DNA from: UBA3495 sp964629875
GTDB lineage: Bacteria > Chloroflexota > Dehalococcoidia > Lucifugimonadales > UBA3495
Direction: 5' to 3'
Assembly: GCA_964629875.1 (NCBI GenBank)
Contig: CAZVRK010000003.1
Location: 1-64,000, forward strand
DNA: 64,000 bases
In this document: piece after piece, positions 18,267-27,318 of the stretch
How the letters are laid out: each line of letters begins with the position of its first letter
Numbering within the stretch: the first letter of the stretch is position 1
Notes under the pieces: model-generated
Seen by the model: only the letters and a program-made list of their open reading frames with translations
The model's database searches: none
Told to the model about the DNA's origin: nothing
Translations under genes and position numbers: made by a program

Positions 18267-19388
18267 ATGAAGAATATAATTGTGCTAGGGTCTACTGGCT
18301 CTATAGGTCGACAAACTCTTGATATTGTCAGAGCCTTTCCAAAAGAACTAAATCTCATAGGTTTAGCTGCTGGCAACAACGTTGCTTTACTGGACGAACA
18401 GATAAATGAATTTGCACCGAGTTACTATTATTCGCAAAAGTCATATACCCCCAGTAATAAGTCGTCAAAATACTGCTCTATAGAGGACATGGTGAGCATA
18501 CACGAAGTAGATCTAGTAATGGTATCTACAGCGGGATCGGTTGGACTCATACCAACGCTGAAAGCTCTCCAACACAAAAAGCAGGTTGCCCTTTCCAACA
18601 AAGAACCAATTGTTATGGCAGGTCACTTAATCAAGCAATACGAAAGCGAATTTGGCGGCACATTGTTGCCAGTGGACAGCGAACCCAGTGCTATATGGCA
18701 ATGCATTCAAGGGGAATCAAACAATGTGAGACGTCTTATCCTGACAGCATCTGGAGGGCCATTCAGAAACACCCCCATTGAAGATTTGCACAACGTAACC
18801 CCATCTGATGCTCTCAAGCACCCTACATGGAGTATGGGCCGCAAAATCACGATAGACTCATCCACAATGATGAATAAAGCTTTTGAGGTTATCGAAGCCA
18901 AATGGCTGTTTAACATGGATTATGATGATATAACAGTCATGATTCACCCCCAGAGCACCGTACATTCAATGGTTGAATTCTTAGACGGCTCCGTTAAAGC
19001 ACAAATGGGACCTCCCAATATGAGACTTCCAATTCAATATGCTCTATTCTACCCGGACAGAAAATCCAACTCTCAAATCCCTAGGCTACCGACTGCTAGT
19101 GGCTATAACCTTGAATTCCTACCACTAGATTCTAAGGATTATCCATGCTTTGAACTAGCATTGGATTATGCCCGAAAAGGGGGAACATTTCCTACAGTAA
19201 TAAGTGCAGCCGACGAAGTGGCAGTCCAATCATTTTTGGATAGCAAAATACGTTACACTCAAATTCCCAAAATACTTGATCAAGTATCATCAGCACACAC
19301 AAATCTCATCAATCCTACACTTGAAGACATATTAGCAGCAGAAATTTGGGCAACTAATAAAGCCCAACAATTAGTTTTGGCATCATAA
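18267..19388 (+). CDS. dxr: 1-deoxy-D-xylulose 5-phosphate reductoisomerase
   Basis: Second step of the non-mevalonate isoprenoid pathway, NADPH-dependent. N-terminal Rossmann motif VLGSTGSIGRQTLDIV; catalytic-domain motifs ALSNKEPIVMAG, LLPVDSEPSAIWQC, ILTASGGPF, and TWSMGRKITIDSSTMMNKAFEV. At 373 residues it is slightly short but complete. Together with ispG further down it shows that this organism uses the MEP pathway. Confidence 0.97.
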   Translation: MKNIIVLGSTGSIGRQTLDIVRAFPKELNLIGLAAGNNVALLDEQINEFAPSYYYSQKSYTPSNKSSKYCSIEDMVSIHEVDLVMVSTAGSVGLIPTLKALQHKKQVALSNKEPIVMAGHLIKQYESEFGGTLLPVDSEPSAIWQCIQGESNNVRRLILTASGGPFRNTPIEDLHNVTPSDALKHPTWSMGRKITIDSSTMMNKAFEVIEAKWLFNMDYDDITVMIHPQSTVHSMVEFLDGSVKAQMGPPNMRLPIQYALFYPDRKSNSQIPRLPTASGYNLEFLPLDSKDYPCFELALDYARKGGTFPTVISAADEVAVQSFLDSKIRYTQIPKILDQVSSAHTNLINPTLEDILAAEIWATNKAQQLVLAS

Positions 19389-20714
19389 ATGGTACAAACA
19401 ATATTAATAGCAATAGGGTCATTCTTACCAATGTTGGTAATGTTGGTAGTAATCCATGAACTGGGACATTATTTCACCGCTAAGTGGCTGGGGGTAAAGG
19501 TTCTAGAATTCGGAGTAGGATATCCTCCTCGAGCTTTTGGAGTTTATGTAGGAAAGACCAAAGTATTGCTCACTTCAGAAACTCAACTGATTAATTTTTC
19601 TAATCTCGATTCATTAGACGTTGGAACTTTAGTTCGCATCTATTCTGAGTCAGATGGTGACAATCTATTGATCGCCAGAGCTATTGCGGTTCAGAATCCT
19701 AACAGTAAATTCCCATCCAGCCCAGAGATAGGTCTATCAAACGCAACTTTGCTACAGCACGAAGGAAAGATCAAAAGCGCCGCACCTGATCATTTAATAA
19801 TTTCTGACATGCTGTACTCTGTAAACTGGACTCCTTTGGGTGGGTTTGTGCGTCTTGCTGGAGAAAACGATCCTTCAATACCTCAAAGCCTTGCTAGTAA
19901 AAGCCCTCTATCAAGGGCCATAATTTTGATAGCGGGCTCACTTATGAATGCCATATTTCCAATAGTGGTATTCGCCATATTGTTCATGATCCCACACGAC
20001 ACAGTAACAGGGAATGTCGTAGTCTCTGATGTATCTCCCAATTCTCCTGCAGCCATGTCCGGAATAATACCAGGAGATCATATTGTAAGGACCAATGGAA
20101 AAACTATTGAGTCCACATCAGATTTAATTCAAAGCATAACATTAAATGCTGGATCTGAAATGGAGTGGATCATACTTCGGGATAGCTCTTCCGTAACTAT
20201 TCAAATAAATCCGAGAATCGACCCTCCTAAAGGTCAAGGGGCTACAGGAATCCGGATTGAGCTAGAAAATAGGGTTACCACCAAAGAATTTCATCCGCCA
20301 TGGACAGCCTTGGCCTTGGGAGTAAGCAGCACTTGGGATATGTTAGTCCTTATGAAACAAGAAATTAGCAGATGGATATCCGGCACTGCTAATCCTGAGT
20401 TTTCAGGCCCCATAGGTATTGCTCAAATCACTGGTGAGATAACAACTCAAGGCGGCGCTAGAGGATGGTTGATGCTTTCAATATTAATCAGTATCAACTT
20501 GGCAATACTTAACATCCTCCCCATTCCGATGTTAGATGGAGGCAGGCTATTATTTGTCATCATAGAATGGATAAGACGAGGAAAAAGAATACCGGCAGAA
20601 AAAGAAGGCTTGGTTCATATAATTGGATTTGTTGCGTTGATTGGTCTAGTAATATTAGTCAGCGCTAACGACATAAATCGTTTATTGCAAGGGGGAAGTC
20701 TCCTCGGTGGTTGA
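19389..20714 (+). CDS. rseP: RIP metalloprotease RseP (site-2 protease family) with an inserted domain
   Basis: An intramembrane zinc protease. HELGH at residues 23-27 lies in the first helix; the PDZ domain spans about 190-275 (VSDVSPNSPAAMSGIIPGDHIV); the third motif NILPIPMLDGGRL with the Asp ligand is near the C-terminus, and FSGPIGIAQI precedes it. Unusually, about 85 extra residues (57-142) lie between GVYVGKT and YSVNWTPLGGFVRL, segments that are nearly adjacent in typical members. It begins directly after the dxr stop. It probably cleaves membrane-anchored regulators or signal-peptide remnants. Confidence 0.93.
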   Translation: MVQTILIAIGSFLPMLVMLVVIHELGHYFTAKWLGVKVLEFGVGYPPRAFGVYVGKTKVLLTSETQLINFSNLDSLDVGTLVRIYSESDGDNLLIARAIAVQNPNSKFPSSPEIGLSNATLLQHEGKIKSAAPDHLIISDMLYSVNWTPLGGFVRLAGENDPSIPQSLASKSPLSRAIILIAGSLMNAIFPIVVFAILFMIPHDTVTGNVVVSDVSPNSPAAMSGIIPGDHIVRTNGKTIESTSDLIQSITLNAGSEMEWIILRDSSSVTIQINPRIDPPKGQGATGIRIELENRVTTKEFHPPWTALALGVSSTWDMLVLMKQEISRWISGTANPEFSGPIGIAQITGEITTQGGARGWLMLSILISINLAILNILPIPMLDGGRLLFVIIEWIRRGKRIPAEKEGLVHIIGFVALIGLVILVSANDINRLLQGGSLLGG

Positions 20715-20837
20715 TGAATCAATCAATACCAGCCTATATAACCTTATTCATTCAGTGTCACATTCTAGTATCAATAAAAAAATTCCTGTAACATATACTC
20801 CACTGCTCTAACATTTTAACCGCGTGAGATTGTGATT

Positions 20838-21965
20838 ATGATAAAACGACGAGTAACCCGCCCTGTCCAAGTGGGCAGTGTTCAAGTCGGAGGTGGTTCC
20901 GACATAACCGTCCAATCAATGACTAAAACAGATACCCGAGATGTTAAAGCTACTGTGCGTCAAATACACGAACTAGAAGAGGCCGGATGTGAAATAATCA
21001 GGTCAGCTGTACCAGATATGGAAGCGGCCTTAGCCATAAAAGAGATAAAGAAACAAATAAACATCCCATTAATCGCAGATATACATTTTCATTACAAATT
21101 AGCCTTGGAATGCGCAAATGGTGGGGTGGATTGCTTAAGATTAAATCCAGGCAATTTACGAGATGAGAACCAAGTAAAGGAAGTGGTCGAAAAAGCAAAA
21201 CAATACAATATACCAATTCGAATAGGAGTGAATTTTGGAAGCCTACCACCAGTAGGTGGTATAGGTCGAACAAAAGGATTCTCACGACACATGGACCTGG
21301 TAAATAAATTACCTAAAGCCCTAGAAGCCACAGAAGGAGAATACAGCATAGTAGATCATATGCTGGCTACTGCTTTGTGGGAAATTAGCTTCTTAGAAAA
21401 ACTTGATTTTGATCAAATTAAAATATCTATGAAAGCCTTCGATGTTCCTACTACTGTAGAAGCATACAGAAAGCTAAGTACTATGGTCCCGTATCCACTT
21501 CATTTAGGAATAACGGAAGCTGGCACAGTCCAATCCGGCTCAATCAGAACAGCTGTCGGCCTAGGCATTTTATTATACGAAGGGATAGGCGACACAATTC
21601 GAGTATCACTAAGTGGAGATTCTACCGAAGAAGTGACTGCAGGATATGAAATACTAAAGTCATTAAACTTGCGTAACAAGGGGACTACTCTAGTAGCCTG
21701 TCCCAGTTGCGGCAGAGCAGACGTTGATGTGGTAAAGCTAGCCAATGATGTAGATGCCTTACTGAAAAAGAACAATAAAAACATAAAAGTTGCAGTAATG
21801 GGTTGTGAAGTAAACGGTCCAGGAGAAGCCAAAGACGCCGATGTTGGTATAGCTGCAGGAGCTGGCAGAGCCGTAATATTCCGAAAAGGAGAAAAAGTCC
21901 GAGTTGTCGCAGCTGAGGACATGCTTACCGCGCTCATGGAAGAAGTAGACCAGACTCCCGGCTGA
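20838..21965 (+). CDS. ispG: 4-hydroxy-3-methylbut-2-enyl diphosphate synthase (IspG/GcpE)
   Basis: A 4Fe-4S enzyme of the MEP isoprenoid pathway, 375 residues. N-terminal barrel motifs: TRPVQVGSVQVGGG, VQSMTKTDTRD, IPLIADIHFHYKLAL, LRLNPGNL and RIGVNFGSL. The C-terminal cluster ligands are in CPSCGRADVD and MGCEVNGPGEA. An in-frame GTG at 20832 is an alternative start; the ATG at 20838 gives the more usual N-terminus. It is separated from rseP by about 120 bases. Confidence 0.96.
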   Translation: MIKRRVTRPVQVGSVQVGGGSDITVQSMTKTDTRDVKATVRQIHELEEAGCEIIRSAVPDMEAALAIKEIKKQINIPLIADIHFHYKLALECANGGVDCLRLNPGNLRDENQVKEVVEKAKQYNIPIRIGVNFGSLPPVGGIGRTKGFSRHMDLVNKLPKALEATEGEYSIVDHMLATALWEISFLEKLDFDQIKISMKAFDVPTTVEAYRKLSTMVPYPLHLGITEAGTVQSGSIRTAVGLGILLYEGIGDTIRVSLSGDSTEEVTAGYEILKSLNLRNKGTTLVACPSCGRADVDVVKLANDVDALLKKNNKNIKVAVMGCEVNGPGEAKDADVGIAAGAGRAVIFRKGEKVRVVAAEDMLTALMEEVDQTPG

Positions 21966-22036
21966 GCATAGACAAACCCTCATACCCTTCCCTGTACCAT
22001 GACAGGTAACCGTTACTAAGAAAGGCCAGACTAAAT

Positions 22037-23740
22037 ATGAAATTTACTCGTATGCTGTCAAGAACTCTACGAGAAGATCCCCCTGAAGCAGAAACTAATA
22101 GTCATAAACTTATGCTCAAAGCAGGTCTTATACACCAAGTTTCCAGTGGGGTATACGCATATTTGCCTTTGGCTTGGCGTTCTCTCAAAAAGCTTGAGAA
22201 CATAATTCGCAACGAAATGGACCAGGCAGGGGCTCAAGAACTATTAATGCCATCTCTACAACCGGAAGAATTATGGCGAGAAACAGGTCGAAAAGAAGCT
22301 TTTGGGGATAATCTCTTTTCGTTAGAGGATCGGAGAGGCAGGCCTATGGTCTTGGCTCCTACCCATGAGGAAGTGGTGACCAGCATCGTTAGATCAAACG
22401 TGCAGAGTTATAGAGATTTACCACTTATACTCTATCAGATTCAAACAAAATTTAGAGACGAACCGAGACCCAGAGCAGGACTAATCAGAGTACGCGAATT
22501 TGCGATGAAAGATGCATATTCGTTCAACGGTGACGAGGAAAGTTTAGACCACAGTTATCAAGCTATGGCTAAAGCTTATAAAAATATCTATTCTTCGTGC
22601 AGCTTACCAGTTCTTATGGCGGAAGCGGATAGTGGAGCCATAGGCGGGAAAGACTCCCACGAATTCATATGTCCCACTCCGACCGGAGAGGACACCATCA
22701 TAACATGCCCTGCTTGCTCATACACAGCTAATTCCGAGAAAGCTCAAAGTAGATTAGCCCCAACAACAATGTCCGCCCCTGAAGCAGCAATTTCACAGAT
22801 ACAGACTCCTAATATCAAAACCATACTCGATCTATGCAACCATTTGAATATTGTTCCTTCGCAAACCTTGAAAGCCGTATTCTACATGGCGGATGAAGAA
22901 CTTATATTTGCAACCATCAGGGGAGACCTAGAAATTAATGAAGTCAAACTAAAAAATATACTTCATTGCAGCGATCTTAGAATAGCCAATGACAACGAAG
23001 TACAGGCTGCTGGTCTAGTTGCAGGGTCTGCTTCTCCGGTAGGCATTACACAAATCCGCAAAATAGGAGATTACTCAATCAATAATGGGAGTAATTTTGT
23101 CGCTGGAGGAAATCAAGAGGGTATCCACCTTTCAAACGTAAATTATCCGAGAGATTTTACTGTAGATATAGAAGATGATATATCGCTCTCCGAACCTGGA
23201 CATATATGCCCAAACTGTGACTCTGTTCTAGAGTCTACACGTGGAGTAGAAGTAGGGCACATATTTAAATTAGGGACGTTTTTTAGTGAAACACTCGGAG
23301 CACTCTACCTAGACCAAAACGGAGACCATATTCCTATAATCATGGGGTGTTATGGCATAGGAGTAGGAAGACTACTAGCTGCAACTATAGAACTTAACCA
23401 TGACGATAAAGGGATACTATTCCCCAAAAACATTGCACCTTACCTGGTACATTTAATTGGGCTCAATCTATCTGATGATGACGTAGCACAAGCCGCTGAA
23501 GACCTATACAATCAACTTTGGGAGTTAGGTATAGAAACTTTATACGATAACCGGACCGATCAGACCCCTGGCGTGAAATTCAATGATGCTGACTTGCTCG
23601 GTTTACCATTGCGTATAGTAGTTAGTCCAAGAAACCTAAAGAACGCCCAACTAGAAATAAAATTACGACAAGATGATGACTCACAGCTTATCAACCAGTC
23701 CGATATAGTACCGTGGATATCATCACAGTTCACCTGGTAA
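22037..23740 (+). CDS. proS: prolyl-tRNA synthetase
   Basis: A class II synthetase of 567 residues. Motif 1 region LMLKAGLIHQVSSGVYAYLPLAWR, motif 2 RDEPRPRAGLIRVREFAMKDAYSF and motif 3 GCYGIGVGRLLAATIE (written here as separate landmarks along the protein) are all present. The central part holds the bacterial-type editing insertion (about residues 225-400), ending in VEVGHIFKLGTFFSE. The anticodon-binding domain follows at the C-terminus with GVKFNDADLLGLPLRIVV. It closes the rpsB-to-proS run. Confidence 0.97.
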   Translation: MKFTRMLSRTLREDPPEAETNSHKLMLKAGLIHQVSSGVYAYLPLAWRSLKKLENIIRNEMDQAGAQELLMPSLQPEELWRETGRKEAFGDNLFSLEDRRGRPMVLAPTHEEVVTSIVRSNVQSYRDLPLILYQIQTKFRDEPRPRAGLIRVREFAMKDAYSFNGDEESLDHSYQAMAKAYKNIYSSCSLPVLMAEADSGAIGGKDSHEFICPTPTGEDTIITCPACSYTANSEKAQSRLAPTTMSAPEAAISQIQTPNIKTILDLCNHLNIVPSQTLKAVFYMADEELIFATIRGDLEINEVKLKNILHCSDLRIANDNEVQAAGLVAGSASPVGITQIRKIGDYSINNGSNFVAGGNQEGIHLSNVNYPRDFTVDIEDDISLSEPGHICPNCDSVLESTRGVEVGHIFKLGTFFSETLGALYLDQNGDHIPIIMGCYGIGVGRLLAATIELNHDDKGILFPKNIAPYLVHLIGLNLSDDDVAQAAEDLYNQLWELGIETLYDNRTDQTPGVKFNDADLLGLPLRIVVSPRNLKNAQLEIKLRQDDDSQLINQSDIVPWISSQFTW

Positions 23741-23759
23741 CAGTAGCTAGGTTATACCG

Positions 23760-24287
23760 TCATGACTCGCGAGCTGTCATTACGGAGCCCAAATATTCAA
23801 TGTTTTTTAATAGTTCTGGCGCCATCTCACCTGATCTAGACGAATGCAATAACAAGAGCAACCTAAACTGAGCAGCCAAGTCTCTTGCTAGATTGGATTT
23901 TGCCTCTTGCTCAGTATCACCTTCTACTGGTACACGTAACCCACCCAGTGGTAGAGCTGTCTTTGATTCACCAGCCCAAAATTTATCAAGGCTGTCGATA
24001 ATTATTATTGGTAAATCTTCAATCAATACAAATGGAGTTTCCGAAGGGAAATCCGAAGACCTCAATACCCCGACCCTAACATTGGTTACGTCACTATGAT
24101 TAATATGAAAGGTGGCTTTATTAGGCTGAGAGGTGCTGACCAATCTCCAATCTAACACTTCTGGATTAGCTTTATCCACACCTGGTTCTATAACAACAGG
24201 GAGAGCCAAATCACTTGCTATCACACGATCTCGGCCAAGGTTCTCTTCACTCTGCAAGATGTTCAGACTCCAACTCCCATGCTGCAT
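23760..24287 (-). CDS. hypothetical protein coupled to the DUF3467-like gene
   Basis: I do not recognise it. About 165-175 residues, soluble. The middle contains two hydrophobic strands (TPFVLIEDLPIIIIDSL). The C-terminal third is a helical region that starts with VEGDTEQEAKSNLARDL, followed by a Leu-rich helix. The start is uncertain: the ATG at 24287 overlaps the upstream gene by about 40 bases, and a TTG at 24257 would overlap by less. The close overlap with the DUF3467-like gene suggests translational coupling and a shared role. It converges on proS, with 19 bases between stops. Confidence 0.6.
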   Translation of the reverse strand: MQHGSWSLNILQSEENLGRDRVIASDLALPVVIEPGVDKANPEVLDWRLVSTSQPNKATFHINHSDVTNVRVGVLRSSDFPSETPFVLIEDLPIIIIDSLDKFWAGESKTALPLGGLRVPVEGDTEQEAKSNLARDLAAQFRLLLLLHSSRSGEMAPELLKNIEYLGSVMTARES

Positions 24288-24606
24288 AGACCTGATCAGG
24301 AAGACTGATAGGTCCGACCGCATCTTCATATTCACGTACATGCTTACTGGTCAGAATAGATATTGCTTTTAACATCTGTGGACTTACTTTTATCCGTGTC
24401 CGCAAGATTGGTTCTCGCTCTTCCATTTGTTCTCCAAAGAACAACACAGCAGAATATAAGCTGCTATAAACATGCATAGAGTCAGCATAAAATGTTATAG
24501 GTTCTCCTGTAGAGTCATTTTCTTGAGCATCTCCTGGATTCACATACTCATCTTCCTGTGGCACTTGATCCTCAGGTGGAACATAAGGTCTCTGTATAAT
24601 CGGCAT
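24247..24606 (-). CDS. DUF3467-like protein
   Basis: A 119-residue protein. Residues about 35-105 read as a DUF3467-type domain: a strand with Tyr-Ala-Asp-Ser-Met, a conserved LFFGE, then RTRIKVSPQMLKAISIL and the VREYEDAVGPI helix. The N-terminus is a Pro/Glu/Gln-rich extension. DUF3467 proteins are small and of unknown function. A clear AGGAGG Shine-Dalgarno precedes the ATG. It is upstream of, and overlaps, the hypothetical gene ending at 23760. The family assignment is by pattern only. Confidence 0.65.
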   Translation of the reverse strand: MPIIQRPYVPPEDQVPQEDEYVNPGDAQENDSTGEPITFYADSMHVYSSLYSAVLFFGEQMEEREPILRTRIKVSPQMLKAISILTSKHVREYEDAVGPISLPDQVYAAWELESEHLAE

Positions 24607-24700
24607 AAAACCTCCTCAAACACTCATTTATACTTAGTACAACTTAATTATGAAATTGATTATACACGTCACATCCATTTTGATATCGCCATGTACAAAC

Positions 24701-26017
24701 TTAACCAGCCGCCGACAATCCCTCAACATACTGGGTATTTACTGCTTTAACAACCCACATAGAAATTATAGAGATTAATATTAAAACTACCGCCACCCAG
24801 TAAGCTAAACTATAGTTTCCGTATAGATCAAACATCAGGCCACCAAAAAGACCTCCGGTAGCTATTCCTATTCCTCTACCCACTTCTATAATCCCCATTA
24901 CAGAACCAAGCACATGTGCCGGATAAATATCAGAAGCTTTTACCCCAATCAATAATCCACTAATACCATCACTCAACCCCGTTAAACCTACAAATAACAA
25001 CAACGGCCAAAAAGCAGCATTTTTCGCAAACAAGATAATCACCACTAATGAGAGCACGGTCATTAACATTCCTACCGTATAAACAATCTCTCTGCCAAAT
25101 TTATCGGATAGCACCCCAAAACAGGGACGAGCCCCCACTCCAAATAATCCGGCGACTCCTATCGCACTAGCAGATTGCATTGCACCGTACCCGGCCAATA
25201 CAAAAAAGGCTATTATATGTAGGTTAGTAATTTGATTTGATATAGCTTGCGTAGCTCTTGATAGAAGCAACAGCCAAACCGTCGGTTCTTTTAAAGCATT
25301 GAACTTCTGGGGCTGCGGCAATGACTCCCTTGAATTCTGCTTGGATGCAATCAATTTTTCACTAAAGTCTGTTTCCTTAGTGAATATCTCCGCGTTTTCA
25401 GTGGTATTCGAATCAGCTCCATATCCAGGAGGTTTTCGTTGGAAGATGAAATTTAGAGGTGAAACAATTAGGAAAAATATTACGCCTAAAGCTTGGAACC
25501 CTGTTCTCCAACCATATGTGCTTATTATGAATTGCGCTAAAGGTGTCACAATCGCTTGACCCGCTGGATTTCCCGAGTCAGCTATCCCTAACATAACTCC
25601 TTTGGTTCTTGGGAACCAGGGAGCTAATACTGCTGTACCTGAAAAAGAACCAATCAAGGTCTGTCCTGTGGTAGCAAAGATGCTGTAGAAAATAAACAGT
25701 TGCCATATATGGTTGACGGTACTGCTCAGCCACCAGCCTAGCAAAATAACTATTCCTGCAATGAGAAACATGTACCGAGCACCAAACATATCTAGGAGCT
25801 TACCTAAAACAGGAGCGACAAATGCGCCAACAAGACCCGAAGCCGAGAAAATACCCGCCGTCATGGCAGCACTCCCACCAAAACCTTGCCTTAAAGCAGG
25901 CAGCAATACAGGTTGACTGTTTTTGACGCCTCCTTCAACAAATATATTTCCAAATGTTAAAACTAATATTATCCACCCATAATTAGGTTTGCGTTTTCGA
26001 GATGAAGTTTTATCCAT
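24701..26017 (-). CDS. MFS transporter
   Basis: A 438-residue major facilitator with twelve predicted helices. The loop between helices 2 and 3 reads APVLGKLLDMFGAR, and the matching loop in the second half is ARPCFGVLSDKFGRE, the two MFS signature loops. A central hydrophilic loop of about 50 residues divides the halves. The N-terminal YGWIILVLTFGNIFVEGG resembles the oxalate/formate antiporter and monocarboxylate transporter subgroup, so an organic acid substrate is plausible but not shown. A perfect TATAAT (minus strand, 26069-26074) lies upstream, divergent from the pheS promoter. Confidence 0.88.
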   Translation of the reverse strand: MDKTSSRKRKPNYGWIILVLTFGNIFVEGGVKNSQPVLLPALRQGFGGSAAMTAGIFSASGLVGAFVAPVLGKLLDMFGARYMFLIAGIVILLGWWLSSTVNHIWQLFIFYSIFATTGQTLIGSFSGTAVLAPWFPRTKGVMLGIADSGNPAGQAIVTPLAQFIISTYGWRTGFQALGVIFFLIVSPLNFIFQRKPPGYGADSNTTENAEIFTKETDFSEKLIASKQNSRESLPQPQKFNALKEPTVWLLLLSRATQAISNQITNLHIIAFFVLAGYGAMQSASAIGVAGLFGVGARPCFGVLSDKFGREIVYTVGMLMTVLSLVVIILFAKNAAFWPLLLFVGLTGLSDGISGLLIGVKASDIYPAHVLGSVMGIIEVGRGIGIATGGLFGGLMFDLYGNYSLAYWVAVVLILISIISMWVVKAVNTQYVEGLSAAG

Positions 26018-26068
26018 ATAAATGCTGTTAAATCTCTTGCCCAGTAGCTATTAATTCACTAGTCGGAG

Positions 26069-26074
26069 ATTATA
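26069..26074 (-). promoter_or_regulatory. candidate -10 element for the MFS gene
   Basis: TATAAT on the minus strand about 55 bases upstream of the MFS start. No good -35 hexamer is visible at 17 bases, so confidence is limited. Confidence 0.4.
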
Positions 26075-26094
26075 CACTATGTATTGTCATTATC

Positions 26095-26123
26095 TTGACC
26101 CGCCGCAGCACGAATCCTATAAT
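26095..26123 (+). promoter_or_regulatory. sigma-70 promoter of pheS-pheT
   Basis: TTGACC (26095-26100), a 17-base spacer and a perfect TATAAT (26118-26123). The -10 overlaps the most upstream in-frame TTG of pheS, so transcription should begin near 26130, inside the longest open frame. This argues for a downstream pheS start. Confidence 0.75.
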
Positions 26124-26173
26124 TGCGTGACGAAAGACGTAACATTCTTCAAAAAAAAATTAACGAGCATATA

Positions 26174-27229
26174 TTGAATCCAACGTCATTAGAATCCATT
26201 CAAGAATTATCTGCTTCTGCAATCCAAGATCTCTCAAATATCAGCGACTTAGAAAAACTAGAAGAGTGGAGAGTATCTTACCTAGGACGCAGAGGAAAAC
26301 TCACATCTATGTTGCGCGGATTATCTGAATTAGGTATAGAGGACAGAAAAACTGTCGGCAATCTGGCTAATCAAAGTAAAGCCCAACTCGAACAACTCTT
26401 TGAACAAAAACAACAAACCCTAGTATCTGGTAACGGATCAAACGCCATCAGAACATCCATAGATGTAACGTTACCAGGAAGACCAGTTCTTACCGGTAAG
26501 TTACACCCCACTACTAGTATTGTACTAGAGATCACACGAGCGTTCGAGAATATGGGGTTCTCGGTTGTCGAAGGACCTGAAGTTGAACTTGATCACTATA
26601 ATTTTGAAATGCTCAACATACCATCGGGCCACCCCGCACGAGATATGTGGAACTCGCTTTGGATAAATCAGGAAGATGAAAACGGTAACAGACCTCTACT
26701 ACTGCGTACACATACCTCTCCTATGCAAGCAAGAGTCATGGAATCAACTGAACCTCCCATAAGGGTAATCGTTCCAGGAAAATGTTACAGGTATGAAGCT
26801 ACGGACGCGACCCACGAATGGCACTTCTATCAGATTGAAGGCTTAGCAATCGATCAGGGTATTACATTTGCCAATCTTAAAGGCACTTTATATGAATTCG
26901 CTCAAAGGATGTTTGGTGAGGATAGAAAAATAAGATTCAGATGTGATTATTTTCCTTTTGTCGAACCAGGAGTAGATGTATCTATAGATTGTTTTTCTTG
27001 TGATGGAACCAGTTCAGGCTGCAGAATTTGCAGAGATACAGGATGGATAGAAATAATGGGGGCCGGAATGGTCCATCCTAAAGTTCTCGCTGGGGCAGGA
27101 TATGATACGAATAAATATACCGGCTTCGCTTTTGGAATGGGTCCTGAGCGCATTGCAATGTTGAAGTATGGAATAGACGACATTAGACACTTTTACTCCA
27201 ATGACCTAAGATTTTTGCAACAGTTTTAG
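26174..27229 (+). CDS. pheS: phenylalanyl-tRNA synthetase alpha subunit
   Basis: Catalytic subunit of the alpha2-beta2 enzyme. N-terminal coiled-coil with LEKLEEWRVSYLGRRGKLT; class II core with GFSVVEGPEVELDHYNFEML, HPARDMWNSLW, LLRTHTSPMQARVM and the final GFAFGMGPERIAMLKYGIDD. An insertion carries CFSCDGTSSGCRICRDTGW, a zinc-like Cys set common in many bacterial PheS. The open frame extends up to TTG 26123, but that codon overlaps the promoter -10. The TTG at 26174 would give a protein of about 351 residues with an N-terminus of family-typical length; its Shine-Dalgarno is weak. pheT follows after 89 bases. Confidence 0.95.
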   Translation: MNPTSLESIQELSASAIQDLSNISDLEKLEEWRVSYLGRRGKLTSMLRGLSELGIEDRKTVGNLANQSKAQLEQLFEQKQQTLVSGNGSNAIRTSIDVTLPGRPVLTGKLHPTTSIVLEITRAFENMGFSVVEGPEVELDHYNFEMLNIPSGHPARDMWNSLWINQEDENGNRPLLLRTHTSPMQARVMESTEPPIRVIVPGKCYRYEATDATHEWHFYQIEGLAIDQGITFANLKGTLYEFAQRMFGEDRKIRFRCDYFPFVEPGVDVSIDCFSCDGTSSGCRICRDTGWIEIMGAGMVHPKVLAGAGYDTNKYTGFAFGMGPERIAMLKYGIDDIRHFYSNDLRFLQQF

Positions 27230-27318
27230 AGCATGGTCTGTAAAGCGTTAATTGGTATATCTACTACATAAACAAATACTACTATTAACTCAAGCTCGAG
27301 AAACATCATAGGATAATT

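Noticed and set aside
21500..21937. Minus-strand open frame over ispG
   Set aside because: Low-complexity Ser/Thr/Pro-rich translation typical of antisense to a real gene; no start signal.
21993..22010. Possible terminator after ispG (CCTGT...ACAGG)
   Set aside because: Only five pairs and no T-run; too weak to call.
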